51,813 bases of DNA from Deltaproteobacteria bacterium (GCA_022843175.1 JALHOE010000039.1:1-51813); one strand, 5' to 3'; positions 35,189 to 44,367 are shown, counted from the first letter of the stretch. Translations and numbers: made by a program. Notes: generated from the sequence alone by a model not told the origin.

Positions 35189-35782
35189 ATGCTGCGCTTC
35201 ACCAAAAACTCGATGTTCGTCCTCGCCGCGCTCGGCGTCTCCATCGGCAGCGCGGGGTTCGCGCGGCGCGCTCAGCACCGAGCCCCCGCGATGACCGTCG
35301 AGGTCGCGCCCGCGACGCTGTCGCCCTTCGCGCTCGCGCGCCTGCTCGCCGACGCGCCGCCCGACGTGGTGGTGATCGCGCTCGACGAGCCGCGGCACTC
35401 GCTGCGGTTCGCGATGCCCGCGGCGGTGTTCGGCGCGACCGACGAAGCCCTCGCCGAGAACGCGCCGCGGTTCCGGCGCGTGGTGCTCGCAGGCTTCGAC
35501 CTCGTGCGCATGGACCGACTCGCGCGTCGGCTGCGCGCCTCGGGGCGCGACGTGCGCGTGCTCGCCGGCGGGCTCGATTCGTGGGACAAGACGATGGACC
35601 GGGATCCGGTCGCGCTTCCTCCCGGCGCGTCCGCCGAAGCATGGCAGACCTTCCGCGATCACGTTGCCCTGCGCCGCTCCTTCGGCGACGCACCCGCCGG
35701 GCCCGCCACGCCGGTGGCGGCGCCGATCGCGCCGATCGCGGCGCCGGCCGGCGCCCCCACCAAAAAGCGCGAGGGCTGCTGA
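35189..35782 (+). CDS. Exported rhodanese-like protein without the catalytic Cys
   Basis: A 197-residue protein with an N-terminal signal or anchor (FVLAALGVSIGSAGFARRA). The rhodanese fold is suggested by PPDVVVIALDEP, a central strand VVLAGFD and the end GRDVRVLAGGLDSWDKT, which matches the GGxxxW end of rhodanese domains. The active-site loop that should read Cys-x4-R is LAGFDLVRMDRLARRL: there is no Cys, so sulfur transfer by the usual route is not possible. The only Cys is in the C-terminal KKREGC, which could be lipid-like, redox or sulfur-carrying. It starts seven bases after the second YeeE gene. It may bind sulfur compounds rather than cleave them. Confidence 0.78.
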   Translation: MLRFTKNSMFVLAALGVSIGSAGFARRAQHRAPAMTVEVAPATLSPFALARLLADAPPDVVVIALDEPRHSLRFAMPAAVFGATDEALAENAPRFRRVVLAGFDLVRMDRLARRLRASGRDVRVLAGGLDSWDKTMDRDPVALPPGASAEAWQTFRDHVALRRSFGDAPAGPATPVAAPIAPIAAPAGAPTKKREGC

Positions 35783-35792
35783 CGGGGGCTCC

Positions 35793-37457
35793 ATGAGCCA
35801 ACGGGCGCGGGTGGCCGCGGCGGTGCTCGCCGTCGCCGCGCTGATCGCGGTCGTGCTCCTCGTACGACGCCCTCGCTTGCCGCCGCTCCCGCAGATCTCC
35901 GTCGCGGGGCTCTCGCGCGACGAGGGGTGCCTCTCGTGTCACGCGACGGTGCAGGGCGTCGGCGGCGCGCACGCCGCGATGGGCTGCAGCCCCTGTCACC
36001 TCGGCGATCCGAGCGCGCGCGACGCGAGGGCCGCGCACGCGGGCATGGAGCTCCTCTCCGGAGACTTCGCCACCGTCGACCGCACGTGCGGCCAGGGCGC
36101 GTGCCACGCGGTGGAGACGGCCCGCGCGCGCACCAGCCTGATGGCGCGCGCGCCCGGCATCCTCGCGGTCGATCGCTTCGCCTTCGGCGAGCGCAAGACA
36201 CCGCACCGCGAGCCGGGCGACGATCTCACGAGCCTCGATCCGAACGCCGCGCCGAAGACGCCCGCGGAGTCGCACGTCCGCAAGCTGTGTGCGGGGTGCC
36301 ACCTCGGCGCGCGCAAGCCGCGGCCGGGCGATCTCGGCGACGACGCGCGCGGCGGCGGCTGCACCGCGTGTCACCTCGCGCCGCCGAACGTCGCAGCGGG
36401 CAAGGGCGGGCCGCTCCACCCCGAAGTCTCCGCGGTGGTGCCGGAGCGAAGGTGCTCCGGCTGTCATGGTCGGAGCGGGCGCATCACGATGTCGTTCCAC
36501 GGCGTCGTCGAGCTCGAGCCCGGCGATCCGCGCGTCACCGGCAAGACCGCCGACGGACGCCCCACCGCGCGCATCGCGGCCGACGTCCACGCGGTCGCGG
36601 GCATGACCTGCATCGACTGCCACGTCGAGCGCGAGCTGATGGGCACCGGCACCCCTCACCTCCACGCGCACGAGGCGCTGGAGGTGAGGTGCGCGGATTG
36701 TCACCGGAAGGCGGGCCAGGTGCCCCCGCGCGATCCCGATCGCGAGCAGGTCGCCGAGGCGCTGCGCCGCTCATGGGCGCGCCGGAAGCTGACGCCGCTG
36801 TCGCTCTCGCCGCTCTACACGCAGCTCGGGACGCCGCTCGTGCGCACGGACGCCGCGTCGCACTCGCTGCTGCTCTCGGTCGACGGCGCGCGCAAGACCA
36901 TCCCGCTCGCGACGGAGAAGCCCTGGCACGCGCTCCGCGGTCACGAGCGGCTCTCCTGCCAGTCCTGTCACGCCGCGTGGGCGCCGCGGTGTGGGTCGTG
37001 TCACACGAGCTTCGACGCCAACGGCACCGACGTCGATCACCTCTCCGGCAAGGCGACGCCCGGTCACTGGACGGAGGTCGCCGGCGCGAACGGCTTCGGC
37101 CCGCCGCTCCTCGCGCTCGGCCCGCGCGGCGCGATCGAGCCGTTCGTCGAGGGCATGCGCATGACGCTGGTGGTGGGCGGCGCGAAGAGCGAGCGCACGC
37201 TGTTCGCGCCGCTCGATCCGCACACCACCGCCAGGGCACGCGCCTGCTCGTCGTGTCACCAGAAGCTCGACGACACCTACCCCGCTACCGGCGAGATCAC
37301 CCGTCTCGGAGCGCGCCTGCTCGACGCCGCCGAGCGCGCGCGCATCGCGCGGGTGGGCACCTGCCTCGGCTGCCACGCAAGCTACGCGGACAAGATCTAC
37401 GGCGACTTCGGCGGAAGCCTCGGCAGGCAGACCCCGCAGTGCAAGCCCGCTAAGTGA
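35793..37457 (+). CDS. Membrane-anchored 12-haem c-type cytochrome
   Basis: A 554-residue protein with an N-terminal anchor ([20 protein letters not shown]). Eleven CxxCH sites are visible (CLSCH, CSPCH, CAGCH, CTACH, CSGCH, CIDCH, CADCH, CQSCH, CGSCH, CSSCH, CLGCH), plus one CGQGACH with four residues between the Cys (Cx4CH). That gives twelve predicted haems. Many further His residues can serve as distal ligands. The protein would work in the periplasm, passing electrons to or from the sulfur oxidoreductase, or could itself reduce a substrate. It starts 10 bases after the rhodanese-like gene. The stop overlaps that of the regulator gene by eight bases. Confidence 0.92.
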   Translation: MSQRARVAAAVLAVAALIAVVLLVRRPRLPPLPQISVAGLSRDEGCLSCHATVQGVGGAHAAMGCSPCHLGDPSARDARAAHAGMELLSGDFATVDRTCGQGACHAVETARARTSLMARAPGILAVDRFAFGERKTPHREPGDDLTSLDPNAAPKTPAESHVRKLCAGCHLGARKPRPGDLGDDARGGGCTACHLAPPNVAAGKGGPLHPEVSAVVPERRCSGCHGRSGRITMSFHGVVELEPGDPRVTGKTADGRPTARIAADVHAVAGMTCIDCHVERELMGTGTPHLHAHEALEVRCADCHRKAGQVPPRDPDREQVAEALRRSWARRKLTPLSLSPLYTQLGTPLVRTDAASHSLLLSVDGARKTIPLATEKPWHALRGHERLSCQSCHAAWAPRCGSCHTSFDANGTDVDHLSGKATPGHWTEVAGANGFGPPLLALGPRGAIEPFVEGMRMTLVVGGAKSERTLFAPLDPHTTARARACSSCHQKLDDTYPATGEITRLGARLLDAAERARIARVGTCLGCHASYADKIYGDFGGSLGRQTPQCKPAK

Positions 37458-38793
37458 GGCCGAGCGCGCGCATCTTGCGCCACAGCGTGGTGCGGCTGAT
37501 CCCGAGCTCGGCCGCGGCGCGTGCGTGGTGCCAGTGGTGGGTCTCGAGCGCGGCGCGCACCCGGGCGGCGTCGTCGTCGTCGGCCGGCTCCTCGAGGTGC
37601 GCCGGGTGCTCCTCGCCGCCGAGCGCGACGGCGATCTCGGGCGGGAGATCTTCGAGCTGCAGCGTCTGGCGTTGGCAGATCGCCACCGCGTACTCGATGG
37701 CGTTCTCGAGCTCGCGCACGTTGCCGGGCCAGGAGTAGCTCTTGAGCGCGACGAGGACGTCGGGCGAGAGGCGGACCGCGCGGCCCTCGCGGGCGGCGAT
37801 GCGAGAGAGCAGGTGGCGCGCGAGCGGCTCGATGTCCTCCTCGCGCTCGCGGAGCGGCGGCACGTGGATGGGCACGACCCGGAGCCGGTAGTAGAGATCT
37901 TCGCGGAACCGACCGTTGGCGATCGCCTCCTTGAGGTCGACGTTGGTCGCCGCGATGACGCGCGCGTCGATCGCGCGGGTGGTGCTCTCGCCCACGCGCT
38001 CGAACGTGCGGGCCTGGAGCACGCGCAGGAGCTTCACCTGCAGGACGGCCGGCATGTCGCCGATCTCGTCGAGGAACACGACGCCGCCGCGCGCGGCCTC
38101 GAACCGGCCGACGCGATCGCGCACCGCGCCGGTGAACGCGCCGCGTACGTGCCCGAAGAGCTCGCTCTCGAGGAGGTCTCCGGGGAGCGCGCCGCAGTTG
38201 ACCGCGACGAAGGGGCCGGCGCGCCGCGGCGAGCTCGCGTGGATGGCGCGCGCGACGACCTCCTTGCCGGTGCCGCTCTCGCCGGTGACCAGCACCGTGG
38301 CGTCGCTCCGATGCAGCGACTCGATGAACCGCACGATCTTCAGCATGGCCGGCGCGCGCGCGACCAGCCCCTGCGCCGCGAGCGCGCCCTCGAGGATGAG
38401 CTCGTCCTCCTCGGCGGGGCGCAGCACCAACAAGTAGCGCGCGCCGCTCGCCCACGTGCTCGCCTCGGCGGGGACCGGCGCGGCGGTGACCGACGCGAGG
38501 CGGGCGGTGCCGTTCTCGCACTGCACGAACGCGCGCCGGCCCTCTTCGCGCTCGCCATGCTCGAGCGAGACACGCAGCGCCTCGTCGGCGGCGAACAAGC
38601 GCGCGCCGACGAGATCGTCGATGGGGCGTCCGACGATCTTGTGGCACGCGCCGGGGCACACCCACGAGTCGAGCGTCGCGGTCGCGCGCACGACGCGGAA
38701 CTCGGCGTCGAGGAGCAGGAGCACGCGCCCGAGCGCAGCGAACGCCGATTCGAGCGCCGCCCAGCCCGGTTCCTCCGCTGCTCGATCGACCAT
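37450..38793 (-). CDS. Sigma-54-dependent activator with N-terminal PAS domain
   Basis: A protein of about 447 residues. The PAS-like sensor (about 10-110) holds [13 protein letters not shown], a Cx3CH motif that could bind haem or a metal. The AAA+ domain has Walker A GESGTGKE, the sigma-54 contact loop [11 protein letters not shown], Walker [10 protein letters not shown] and the R-finger region [10 protein letters not shown] Fis-type helix-turn-helix ends the protein ([19 protein letters not shown]). There is no receiver domain, so it is a one-component sensor. The ATG at 38793 is preferred; a TTG at 38829 would add 12 residues. Convergent with the cytochrome gene. Very likely the activator of the sulfur cluster through the promoter at 30299. 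Confidence 0.92.
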   Translation of the reverse strand: MVDRAAEEPGWAALESAFAALGRVLLLLDAEFRVVRATATLDSWVCPGACHKIVGRPIDDLVGARLFAADEALRVSLEHGEREEGRRAFVQCENGTARLASVTAAPVPAEASTWASGARYLLVLRPAEEDELILEGALAAQGLVARAPAMLKIVRFIESLHRSDATVLVTGESGTGKEVVARAIHASSPRRAGPFVAVNCGALPGDLLESELFGHVRGAFTGAVRDRVGRFEAARGGVVFLDEIGDMPAVLQVKLLRVLQARTFERVGESTTRAIDARVIAATNVDLKEAIANGRFREDLYYRLRVVPIHVPPLREREEDIEPLARHLLSRIAAREGRAVRLSPDVLVALKSYSWPGNVRELENAIEYAVAICQRQTLQLEDLPPEIAVALGGEEHPAHLEEPADDDDAARVRAALETHHWHHARAAAELGISRTTLWRKMRALGLT

Positions 38794-38860
38794 CGCCACA
38801 AGGGATCCATGTGAGCGCGCGGCGTTCAATCCCTACCGGCGGGACTGCTAGGCTCGGCGC

Positions 38861-39439
38861 GTGGCGCATGAGCTCCCCCGCGCCCCGTTCGCCTTCCTCG
38901 CGGCCGCGGCCGTGCTCGGGCTGGTGGTGTGGCTGCGCGGTCGCGCGCGCGAGGATGCCGCGCCTCCACCCGAGCCGCCGGCGAGCGTCGCGACGACGGC
39001 CGAGCCCACCACGGTCGCGCCTGCCGCACCGTCATCGCCCCCCTCGCCCTTCGAGAGCGGCACGCCCACCGCCGCTCCGGCCCCACCGAGCGTGCCGGTC
39101 GTCGAGGGCACCTCGGGCGCCGAACCGACGCTGGCCGACGTGAGCTCGGCGGCGCGCAAGGCGATCAAAGCGGAGGTGCGACGCTGCAACCCCGGTCGCC
39201 CGATCACCGCAGCGATCAAGAACCGGCGCGTGGTCTTCTACTTCACGCAGCTCGTCAGCGGCGGGAAGGTGTCGCTGGTGAACATCCTCAAGATCGACAG
39301 CGATCTCGACGACAACCGGCTCGAGAGCTGCATCCTCAACCGCGTCGCCGACGTGCGGCTGTCGGCCCCCGGCGCGAGCGACGCGAGCTCGCGCCTGCAG
39401 GAGACGGTTGATCTAGCGGACCTCGCGCCGACGCCGTGA
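38861..39439 (+). CDS. Membrane-anchored protein with TonB/AgmX-like C-terminal domain
   Basis: A 192-residue protein. A single helix (FAFLAAAAVLGLVVWLRG, residues 9-26) is followed by a Pro/Ala/Thr/Ser-rich spacer to about residue 90 and a folded domain of about 95 residues (ARKAIKAEVRRCNPG ... VSLVNILKIDSDLDDNRLESCILNRVADVRL). The spacing and the LxxCIL-x-RV segment resemble the AgmX/PglI C-terminal domain found in myxobacterial gliding-related and TonB-like proteins, but the match is weak. Two Cys could pair. The start is GTG. The gene overlaps the end of lnt by 27 bases, tail to tail. Confidence 0.72.
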   Translation: MAHELPRAPFAFLAAAAVLGLVVWLRGRAREDAAPPPEPPASVATTAEPTTVAPAAPSSPPSPFESGTPTAAPAPPSVPVVEGTSGAEPTLADVSSAARKAIKAEVRRCNPGRPITAAIKNRRVVFYFTQLVSGGKVSLVNILKIDSDLDDNRLESCILNRVADVRLSAPGASDASSRLQETVDLADLAPTP

Positions 39440-40762
39440 CATCGTCCACGCGAGCGCGCCGAGCGTGGCGGCGACGCAGGCGAGCGGCACCAGATCGGGC
39501 GCGCGCGAGTAGAGCGTGCGCACGCGCGAGCGGGGCAGCTCCGCGACGACGGCCTCGCCCGGCGCGACGAGCAGACGGCCCCGCGGATCGATCACCGTCG
39601 TCGCGCCCCGGTTGGCTGCGCGCACGATCGAGCGTCCGGCCTCGATCGCGCGGAGCTGCGTCACCACGAGGTGCTGCGCCGCGCCCGCGCTCCCGAGCCA
39701 CGCGTCGTTGGTGAGGACCACCAGCGCGTCGGCGTCTGCCGCGCGCGCGAGCGCGTCGTCGCCGAACAGATCCTCGAAGCAGATCAGGACGGCGAGCTTC
39801 GCGCCGTCGACGACGAGCGGCGCGCGCGCGCCCTCGCCGGGGACGAACTCGGGCCCGGGGAGGACCGGCGCGAAGCCGAGCGCGCGTCGCTCGCCAAAGG
39901 GCACGAGCCGCCGCTTGCGATACACGACGAAGACGCGCTCGCCCTCGACGAGCGCGGCGGCGTTGAAGAACGAGGCCCCCGCGGGCTCGGGGATCCCGAG
40001 CAGGAGCGGCGCGCCCCACACCTCGCGCACCCGCCGCGACAGCGCCATCGAGCGGATCGGCGTCGCGCCGGGGACGTCGAGGGCGGCCGGGATCGCGGTC
40101 TCCGGCCACACGTACAGCGCGGGCTTGGCCCCGGCGATGCGATCGGTGAGCGCGACGTGGGCGGTCATCGCGCCGTGGACGTTGTTCCACTTCTCGTGGG
40201 GCCCGACCCCGGCGTTGATCGCCGCGACGCGGAGGGTGCCCTCGGTGCGCGCGCCCGGTCCGAGCGCGAGGAGCGGCGGGAACAGCAGCGCGAGGTACGA
40301 GCGGCTCGCGAGCGCCACGTTGGTCGCGACGATCGCGAGGGACACGAGCGCGACGCCGCCGAACGCGGCGAGCCCGGAGAGCCACGGCGGCAACGAGTAC
40401 CCGAGGCTCGCCCACCCGAACCCGGAGAACGCCCAGCCGCGCGTCCACTCGAGCGCGACGAACGCGAAGGGGAGCACATGGGCCGGCACTCGCCGCGCGA
40501 GCGCGCCGAACGCGCCGAGGAAGAGCGACAGGTAGACGACGAGCGCCACGAACCCCGGGAGCGAGAGCGGCGCGAGCCAGCGCAGCGCGACGCCGAAGAA
40601 CACGACGCCGGCGCATAGGCCGAGCCGCGCGCCGTGCCGAGCCGTGCGGAGCCCGATGAGGAGCGGCACCCACGCGACGAACGCGAGCGGCCACAGGCCC
40701 GGCCCCGGCAGCGCGAGCGCGGCGAGGAGCCCGGAGAGCGCGGCGAGGAGCAGGGGCTTCAA
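39413..40762 (-). CDS. lnt: Apolipoprotein N-acyltransferase
   Basis: A 449-residue inner-membrane enzyme that adds the third acyl chain to lipoproteins. About eight helices lead to a nitrilase-like domain whose catalytic triad is complete: Glu221 in VWPETAIP, Lys283 in YRKRRLVPFGE and Cys328 in VLICFED. LVPFGE, TNDAWLG and RAANRG are also typical. It is shorter than E. coli Lnt (512). There is no ATG or GTG in place; the TTG at 40762 overlaps the stop of the upstream gene (TTGA), which suggests translation by coupling. The many lipoprotein genes around are its likely clients. Confidence 0.93.
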   Translation of the reverse strand: MKPLLLAALSGLLAALALPGPGLWPLAFVAWVPLLIGLRTARHGARLGLCAGVVFFGVALRWLAPLSLPGFVALVVYLSLFLGAFGALARRVPAHVLPFAFVALEWTRGWAFSGFGWASLGYSLPPWLSGLAAFGGVALVSLAIVATNVALASRSYLALLFPPLLALGPGARTEGTLRVAAINAGVGPHEKWNNVHGAMTAHVALTDRIAGAKPALYVWPETAIPAALDVPGATPIRSMALSRRVREVWGAPLLLGIPEPAGASFFNAAALVEGERVFVVYRKRRLVPFGERRALGFAPVLPGPEFVPGEGARAPLVVDGAKLAVLICFEDLFGDDALARAADADALVVLTNDAWLGSAGAAQHLVVTQLRAIEAGRSIVRAANRGATTVIDPRGRLLVAPGEAVVAELPRSRVRTLYSRAPDLVPLACVAATLGALAWTMSRRRREVR

Positions 40763-42357
40763 CGCTGGGGGATCACCGAGAGTCGCACGCGATCTCTCTC
40801 GGGCGTCGGATCGCCGAGGTCGTGCGCGCGCGGGCGGAGCGCTTCGAGCAGCCGATCGGGCACCGGCGCGCCGTCCGCCTCGTAGCCCTCGATCGCGGCG
40901 CGGTAGTGGGCGAGCGCGGCGTGCGGATCGGCGTCGATGTCGGCGAGCGCGCCGAGGACCCAGCGCGCGTAGCCGATGGTCGCTCCGTCGCCGATGGTCT
41001 CGGCGAGCGCCGCGCACGCCCCTGCGAGCCGGCGCGCTTCGTCGCGGCGATCGCCCTCGATCAGCAGGGTCATGACGAGCTGCTGGCTGCGGAGCGACCC
41101 GCGCACGTCGCCGATCGCCATCCGCTCGCGCGCTGCGCGCTCCGCGAGGGCGATCGCTCGCTCGGGCTCCTCCCGGCTCCGCGCGATCGCCGCGGCGAGC
41201 ATCTGCGTCGCCGCGGTGCCGGCCGGCGAGTCGCCCTTCTGCTCCGCGAGACGTTCGAGCGCCTCTTCGGCGCGGTCGTGGAGATCGAGCGTGCGCGCCC
41301 AGCGACGCACCACGTTCGGACGGTCGGGCGCGAGCTCCACCGCGGCGCGGAACCACTCGTCGTCGCCGGTCACGACCCCGAGCGCGACCTGCAGCCGCGA
41401 GCGTTGTGCCGGATCGCGTGCGCGCTGCTCCGCCTCGCGCAGGCGGGTGACCGCGCGCGCGTGCTCCCCTCGTTGCGCGTCGTCGCGCGCGAGGAGCTCG
41501 AGGATGGTGGCCGCGTCGTCGCCGCTCGTCGGGAGCAGCGCCTCCGCGCGCGCGACGAGCCACTCGACCGCCGTGGGCGAGAGCGCGATCCCGCGGCGGA
41601 TCAGCGACCACGGATCGACGAGCTCGCGCGCGCTCCTCGGCGCGAGGCCCTCGAGCGGCTCACCGCGCAGCTCGAGGATCGTCGTGAGGGCGCGCCGGCG
41701 ATCGATCGCCGCGGCGACGATCTGTTCGTCGCTCGCGCGCTCGATCGACGCCCGGCGCGCGGCCTCGCCGGCGAGGCACACGACCTCGCCCTCGATCGGC
41801 CCGGAGACGAGTCCGGCGCGGCGGAGCGCATCCTCCTCGGGAAACACTCCCGCGGGCGCGCGCCCGAGCAGCGCGAAGGGAAGGAGCGCGTCGGGCGCCT
41901 CGACGGGCCGCGCCGCCGACGGCAGAGAGAGCACGAGGATGCTGCTCTTCGGGTACCCACCGGCGAGGAGCGGGACGCGCGGCGCCTGCTCCTCGTCACA
42001 CGGTACGATCACCAGTAGGCCGTCGTGAACACGGTGGCCGAGGAGGTGCTCGAGCGGCGCGAGCGCGTCCTCGAAGCTCGGACCGTCGAGCACCACCACC
42101 GGTCGCCCGCTCGTGACGTGGAAGGTCGGGGCCTCCGACGTACGCCCGAGCGGGTTCGGATAGAGCGCGGCGGGCGCGCGGCGAGCCAGCTCGAGGGCGA
42201 GGCGCGAGCCGTCGCCCACGATCACCACCAGCCGCCGCGGATCGCGCGCGATCGCGTCCCACAGCTCGGAGACGGGCTCGTGCGGAGCGCGCAGGCGGGC
42301 CGCGTAGGCTCCGCATGCGTCGATCCAGCGCTCGGGATCGAGGTAGGCGTCTACCAG
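40759..42357 (-). CDS. TPR-rich protein with degenerate NTPase-like N-domain, upstream of lnt
   Basis: About 530 residues. The C-terminal half (from about residue 260) is helical repeats of TPR type (ARAVTRLREAEQRARDPAQ, RAEEALERLAEQKGD, RAIALAERAARERMAIG, HAALAHYRAAIEGYEADGA). The N-terminal half has an alpha/beta pattern like an ATPase, with VVIVGDGSRLALELA where a P-loop would be, but the Lys-Thr/Ser is missing. The start is uncertain: codon use looks coding right up to the GMC gene's stop, where a CTG at 42357 has GGGAG seven bases before it; the first ordinary start is GTG at 42228. Its stop overlaps the start of lnt. It could be a scaffold or regulator; function unknown. Confidence 0.7.
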   Translation of the reverse strand: MVDAYLDPERWIDACGAYAARLRAPHEPVSELWDAIARDPRRLVVIVGDGSRLALELARRAPAALYPNPLGRTSEAPTFHVTSGRPVVVLDGPSFEDALAPLEHLLGHRVHDGLLVIVPCDEEQAPRVPLLAGGYPKSSILVLSLPSAARPVEAPDALLPFALLGRAPAGVFPEEDALRRAGLVSGPIEGEVVCLAGEAARRASIERASDEQIVAAAIDRRRALTTILELRGEPLEGLAPRSARELVDPWSLIRRGIALSPTAVEWLVARAEALLPTSGDDAATILELLARDDAQRGEHARAVTRLREAEQRARDPAQRSRLQVALGVVTGDDEWFRAAVELAPDRPNVVRRWARTLDLHDRAEEALERLAEQKGDSPAGTAATQMLAAAIARSREEPERAIALAERAARERMAIGDVRGSLRSQQLVMTLLIEGDRRDEARRLAGACAALAETIGDGATIGYARWVLGALADIDADPHAALAHYRAAIEGYEADGAPVPDRLLEALRPRAHDLGDPTPERDRVRLSVIPQR

Positions 42358-43811
42358 GTGGGCGCTCCCGGCACGCCGAGGATCACGTCCATCGCCTTCT
42401 CGGCGACGGCCGCGATCGTGTTCGAGGGGTTGCGCATGACGGTGCCGGGCAGGACGCTGCCGTCGACCACGTGCAGCCCCGGGTTGTTGTAGACCTGCAT
42501 GTCGGTCGGTCGCACCACGGTGCCCATCGGACAGCCGCCGGTGGGGTGCACGGTGGCGGCGATGCCGCTCCGCTCCCACGGCCCCTTGCCGACGACGCCG
42601 CCGAGCGAGGTGATGATGTTGCGCGCCGCCTCGAGCGACCCCGGCGGCGGTTGGAACGCCGTGGTGCTCAGCTTCGCGTTGCCGTTGTCGTTGGTGACGG
42701 ACATGTTCGAGCCCGACGGCGACTTACCCATCACGCCGACGAGGAGCATGTTGCGCCCGAAGTCCTTGTAGCGCTGCTTGTACTCGAGGCCCCACGTGCG
42801 GTCCTTGCCGCCGAGGGTGAACGCCGCCTCCAGCTTCACGCCGGGCCCGACGGGGATCGCGTGCAAATCCTCGAGCACGTAGTCGCCCATGTCGATGTTC
42901 GACATCATGATCGCACCCTTGTAGGTGTCGACCTGTTGCGGGACGAAGCCGCCGACGGCGAAGTCTCCGGTGCCGTCGATGCGCTTGCCGAGGTCGGTCG
43001 TGGAGAACGACGTGATGCGTGTGTAGCCGGTGGGCAACGGCTCGGTGAGCGAGCGTTGCAGGAGCACCGGCGACTCCATCGAGCCACCCGCGATCACGAC
43101 CTTGTCGGCCTCGAGGTAGTAGAGCGAGCCGCTGTTGACGATGTGATAGTTGTCCGCGCGGATATCGGTCTTCCAGTAGACGACCCGATATTTCGAGCCG
43201 TACTTGGCGATGTATTTGACCTTGCGGTTCGTGTAGACGGACAGGAGCCCGGTCGCGAGCGCGTCGGCCAGGTAGGTGTGCTGCATCGTGTTCTTGCGGC
43301 CGAACTTGCAGATGGGCACGCACCATCCGCAGCGCACGCAGTTGGTCATCGCCAGCGGGTTGGCGACCGGCGCGGGCAACCCCGCGAGCGCAGCGCCCTG
43401 CGCGAAGACCGACGGCCGGCGGAACGAGAAGGTGTCCGCCATCGTCGCCACGCCGAGCCGCTGCTCCACGCGCGAGTAGAACGGGTCGAGGTTCGCGCGC
43501 GTGTAGCCGGCGGGCCATCCGGTGAACGCGTGCGTCGGCGCGCGCAGGTGGATGCCCGAGTAGACGAGCGAGCCGCCGCCGAAGCCCATGCCCTGGGTGA
43601 CGACGAGCTTCGGCTTGCTCTGCAGGTAGTTGACCGGATAGTCGCGGAACAGACGCAGGATGTATTTGGTGTCCTGACTCTGCTGCAGCTTCGCCGGGTC
43701 CTCCCAGCGCTCGCCGAGCTCGACGATCGCGACGGACTTCCCCGCTTGGGTGAAGCGCTTCGCGGCGATCGACCCGCCGAACCCCGAACCAATCACGATT
43801 ACGTCGGGCAT
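42351..43811 (-). CDS. GMC-family FAD oxidoreductase (cholesterol oxidase-like)
   Basis: A 486-residue flavoprotein. The N-terminal FAD-binding fold is VIVIGSGFGGSIAAKRF (residues 4-20) with the Glu in VAIVELGERW. GMC features follow: GMGFGGGSLVYSG, the four-Cys segment NCVRCGWCVPICKFGRKNT that occurs in actinobacterial cholesterol and long-chain alcohol oxidases, ADKVVIAGGSMESPVLL, and the C-terminal catalytic region HPTGGCPMGTVV with VDGSVLPGTVMRNPSNTIAAVAEKA. Substrate is probably a sterol or long-chain alcohol. There is no signal peptide, so it may be exported with the Tat-tagged partner encoded 16 bases upstream, or stay cytoplasmic. The ATG at 43811 is chosen because it opens the FAD motif. 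Confidence 0.92.
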   Translation of the reverse strand: MPDVIVIGSGFGGSIAAKRFTQAGKSVAIVELGERWEDPAKLQQSQDTKYILRLFRDYPVNYLQSKPKLVVTQGMGFGGGSLVYSGIHLRAPTHAFTGWPAGYTRANLDPFYSRVEQRLGVATMADTFSFRRPSVFAQGAALAGLPAPVANPLAMTNCVRCGWCVPICKFGRKNTMQHTYLADALATGLLSVYTNRKVKYIAKYGSKYRVVYWKTDIRADNYHIVNSGSLYYLEADKVVIAGGSMESPVLLQRSLTEPLPTGYTRITSFSTTDLGKRIDGTGDFAVGGFVPQQVDTYKGAIMMSNIDMGDYVLEDLHAIPVGPGVKLEAAFTLGGKDRTWGLEYKQRYKDFGRNMLLVGVMGKSPSGSNMSVTNDNGNAKLSTTAFQPPPGSLEAARNIITSLGGVVGKGPWERSGIAATVHPTGGCPMGTVVRPTDMQVYNNPGLHVVDGSVLPGTVMRNPSNTIAAVAEKAMDVILGVPGAPTW

Positions 43812-43827
43812 CGGAAGCCTCCCCCCC

Positions 43828-44367
43828 TCACGGCGTGTACCCGGTGCTCGGCCCGGGGAACCCGATGTAATTGGTGCCGACGGTGTTCCGCAGACCACCG
43901 AGGTAATTGAGCTTGGTGAGCGCGATCGCGCCCTCGTAGGCGTCCTTGTAGACCGAGCCCGGGCTCCACCACGCCTGACCGAGGCGCTCCTCGAGGATGG
44001 ACGCGCGCTCGTAGTAGTTGCGGTTCTTGAAGTCGTCGAAGTACGCGTGCGCCCAATAGGTCGCGTCGTCGAGGTCCGACGTCATCTCGGAGATGTATGG
44101 ATTGAGCCCGTAGTAGGGGTCGTTGATCGTGTCGAACGCGTTGGACTCGATCGCGCCGGGGAAGCCGTCGACGTTGGGAATGATCGTGTCCGCGAGCTTC
44201 TTCATCGTCGCGATCTGATGGGTCGTCGGCGTCTCCGGCGTGGTGCTCGGAAGCATCCACGCGGCCGCCCTCGCCTTCTTCGGCGTGAGCGCCGCGCTCG
44301 CCGCGACACCCCCGAGGATGGCCACCCCACCGCCGAGAAACGCTCGGCGCGGCATTCGCTCGTTCAT
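43828..44367 (-). CDS. Tat-exported small partner subunit of GMC dehydrogenase
   Basis: A 179-residue protein with the Tat signal RMPRRAFLGGGVAILGGVAASAAL. The mature part resembles gluconate 2-dehydrogenase subunit 3-type small partners: HQIATMKKLADTIIPNVDGFPGA, then FDTINDPYYGLNPYISEMTSDLDDATYW, a region rich in aromatic and acidic residues. Such subunits often carry a folded GMC flavoprotein across the membrane. The ATG at 44367 begins the signal. The GMC gene follows after 16 bases on the same strand, so they form one operon. Divergent from the beta-helix lipoprotein. Confidence 0.85.
   Translation of the reverse strand: MNERMPRRAFLGGGVAILGGVAASAALTPKKARAAAWMLPSTTPETPTTHQIATMKKLADTIIPNVDGFPGAIESNAFDTINDPYYGLNPYISEMTSDLDDATYWAHAYFDDFKNRNYYERASILEERLGQAWWSPGSVYKDAYEGAIALTKLNYLGGLRNTVGTNYIGFPGPSTGYTP

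Noticed and set aside
42358-42579. N-terminal extension of the TPR protein into the GMC gene
   Set aside because: It would overlap the GMC coding sequence by over 200 bases and reads as Arg/His-rich shadow.
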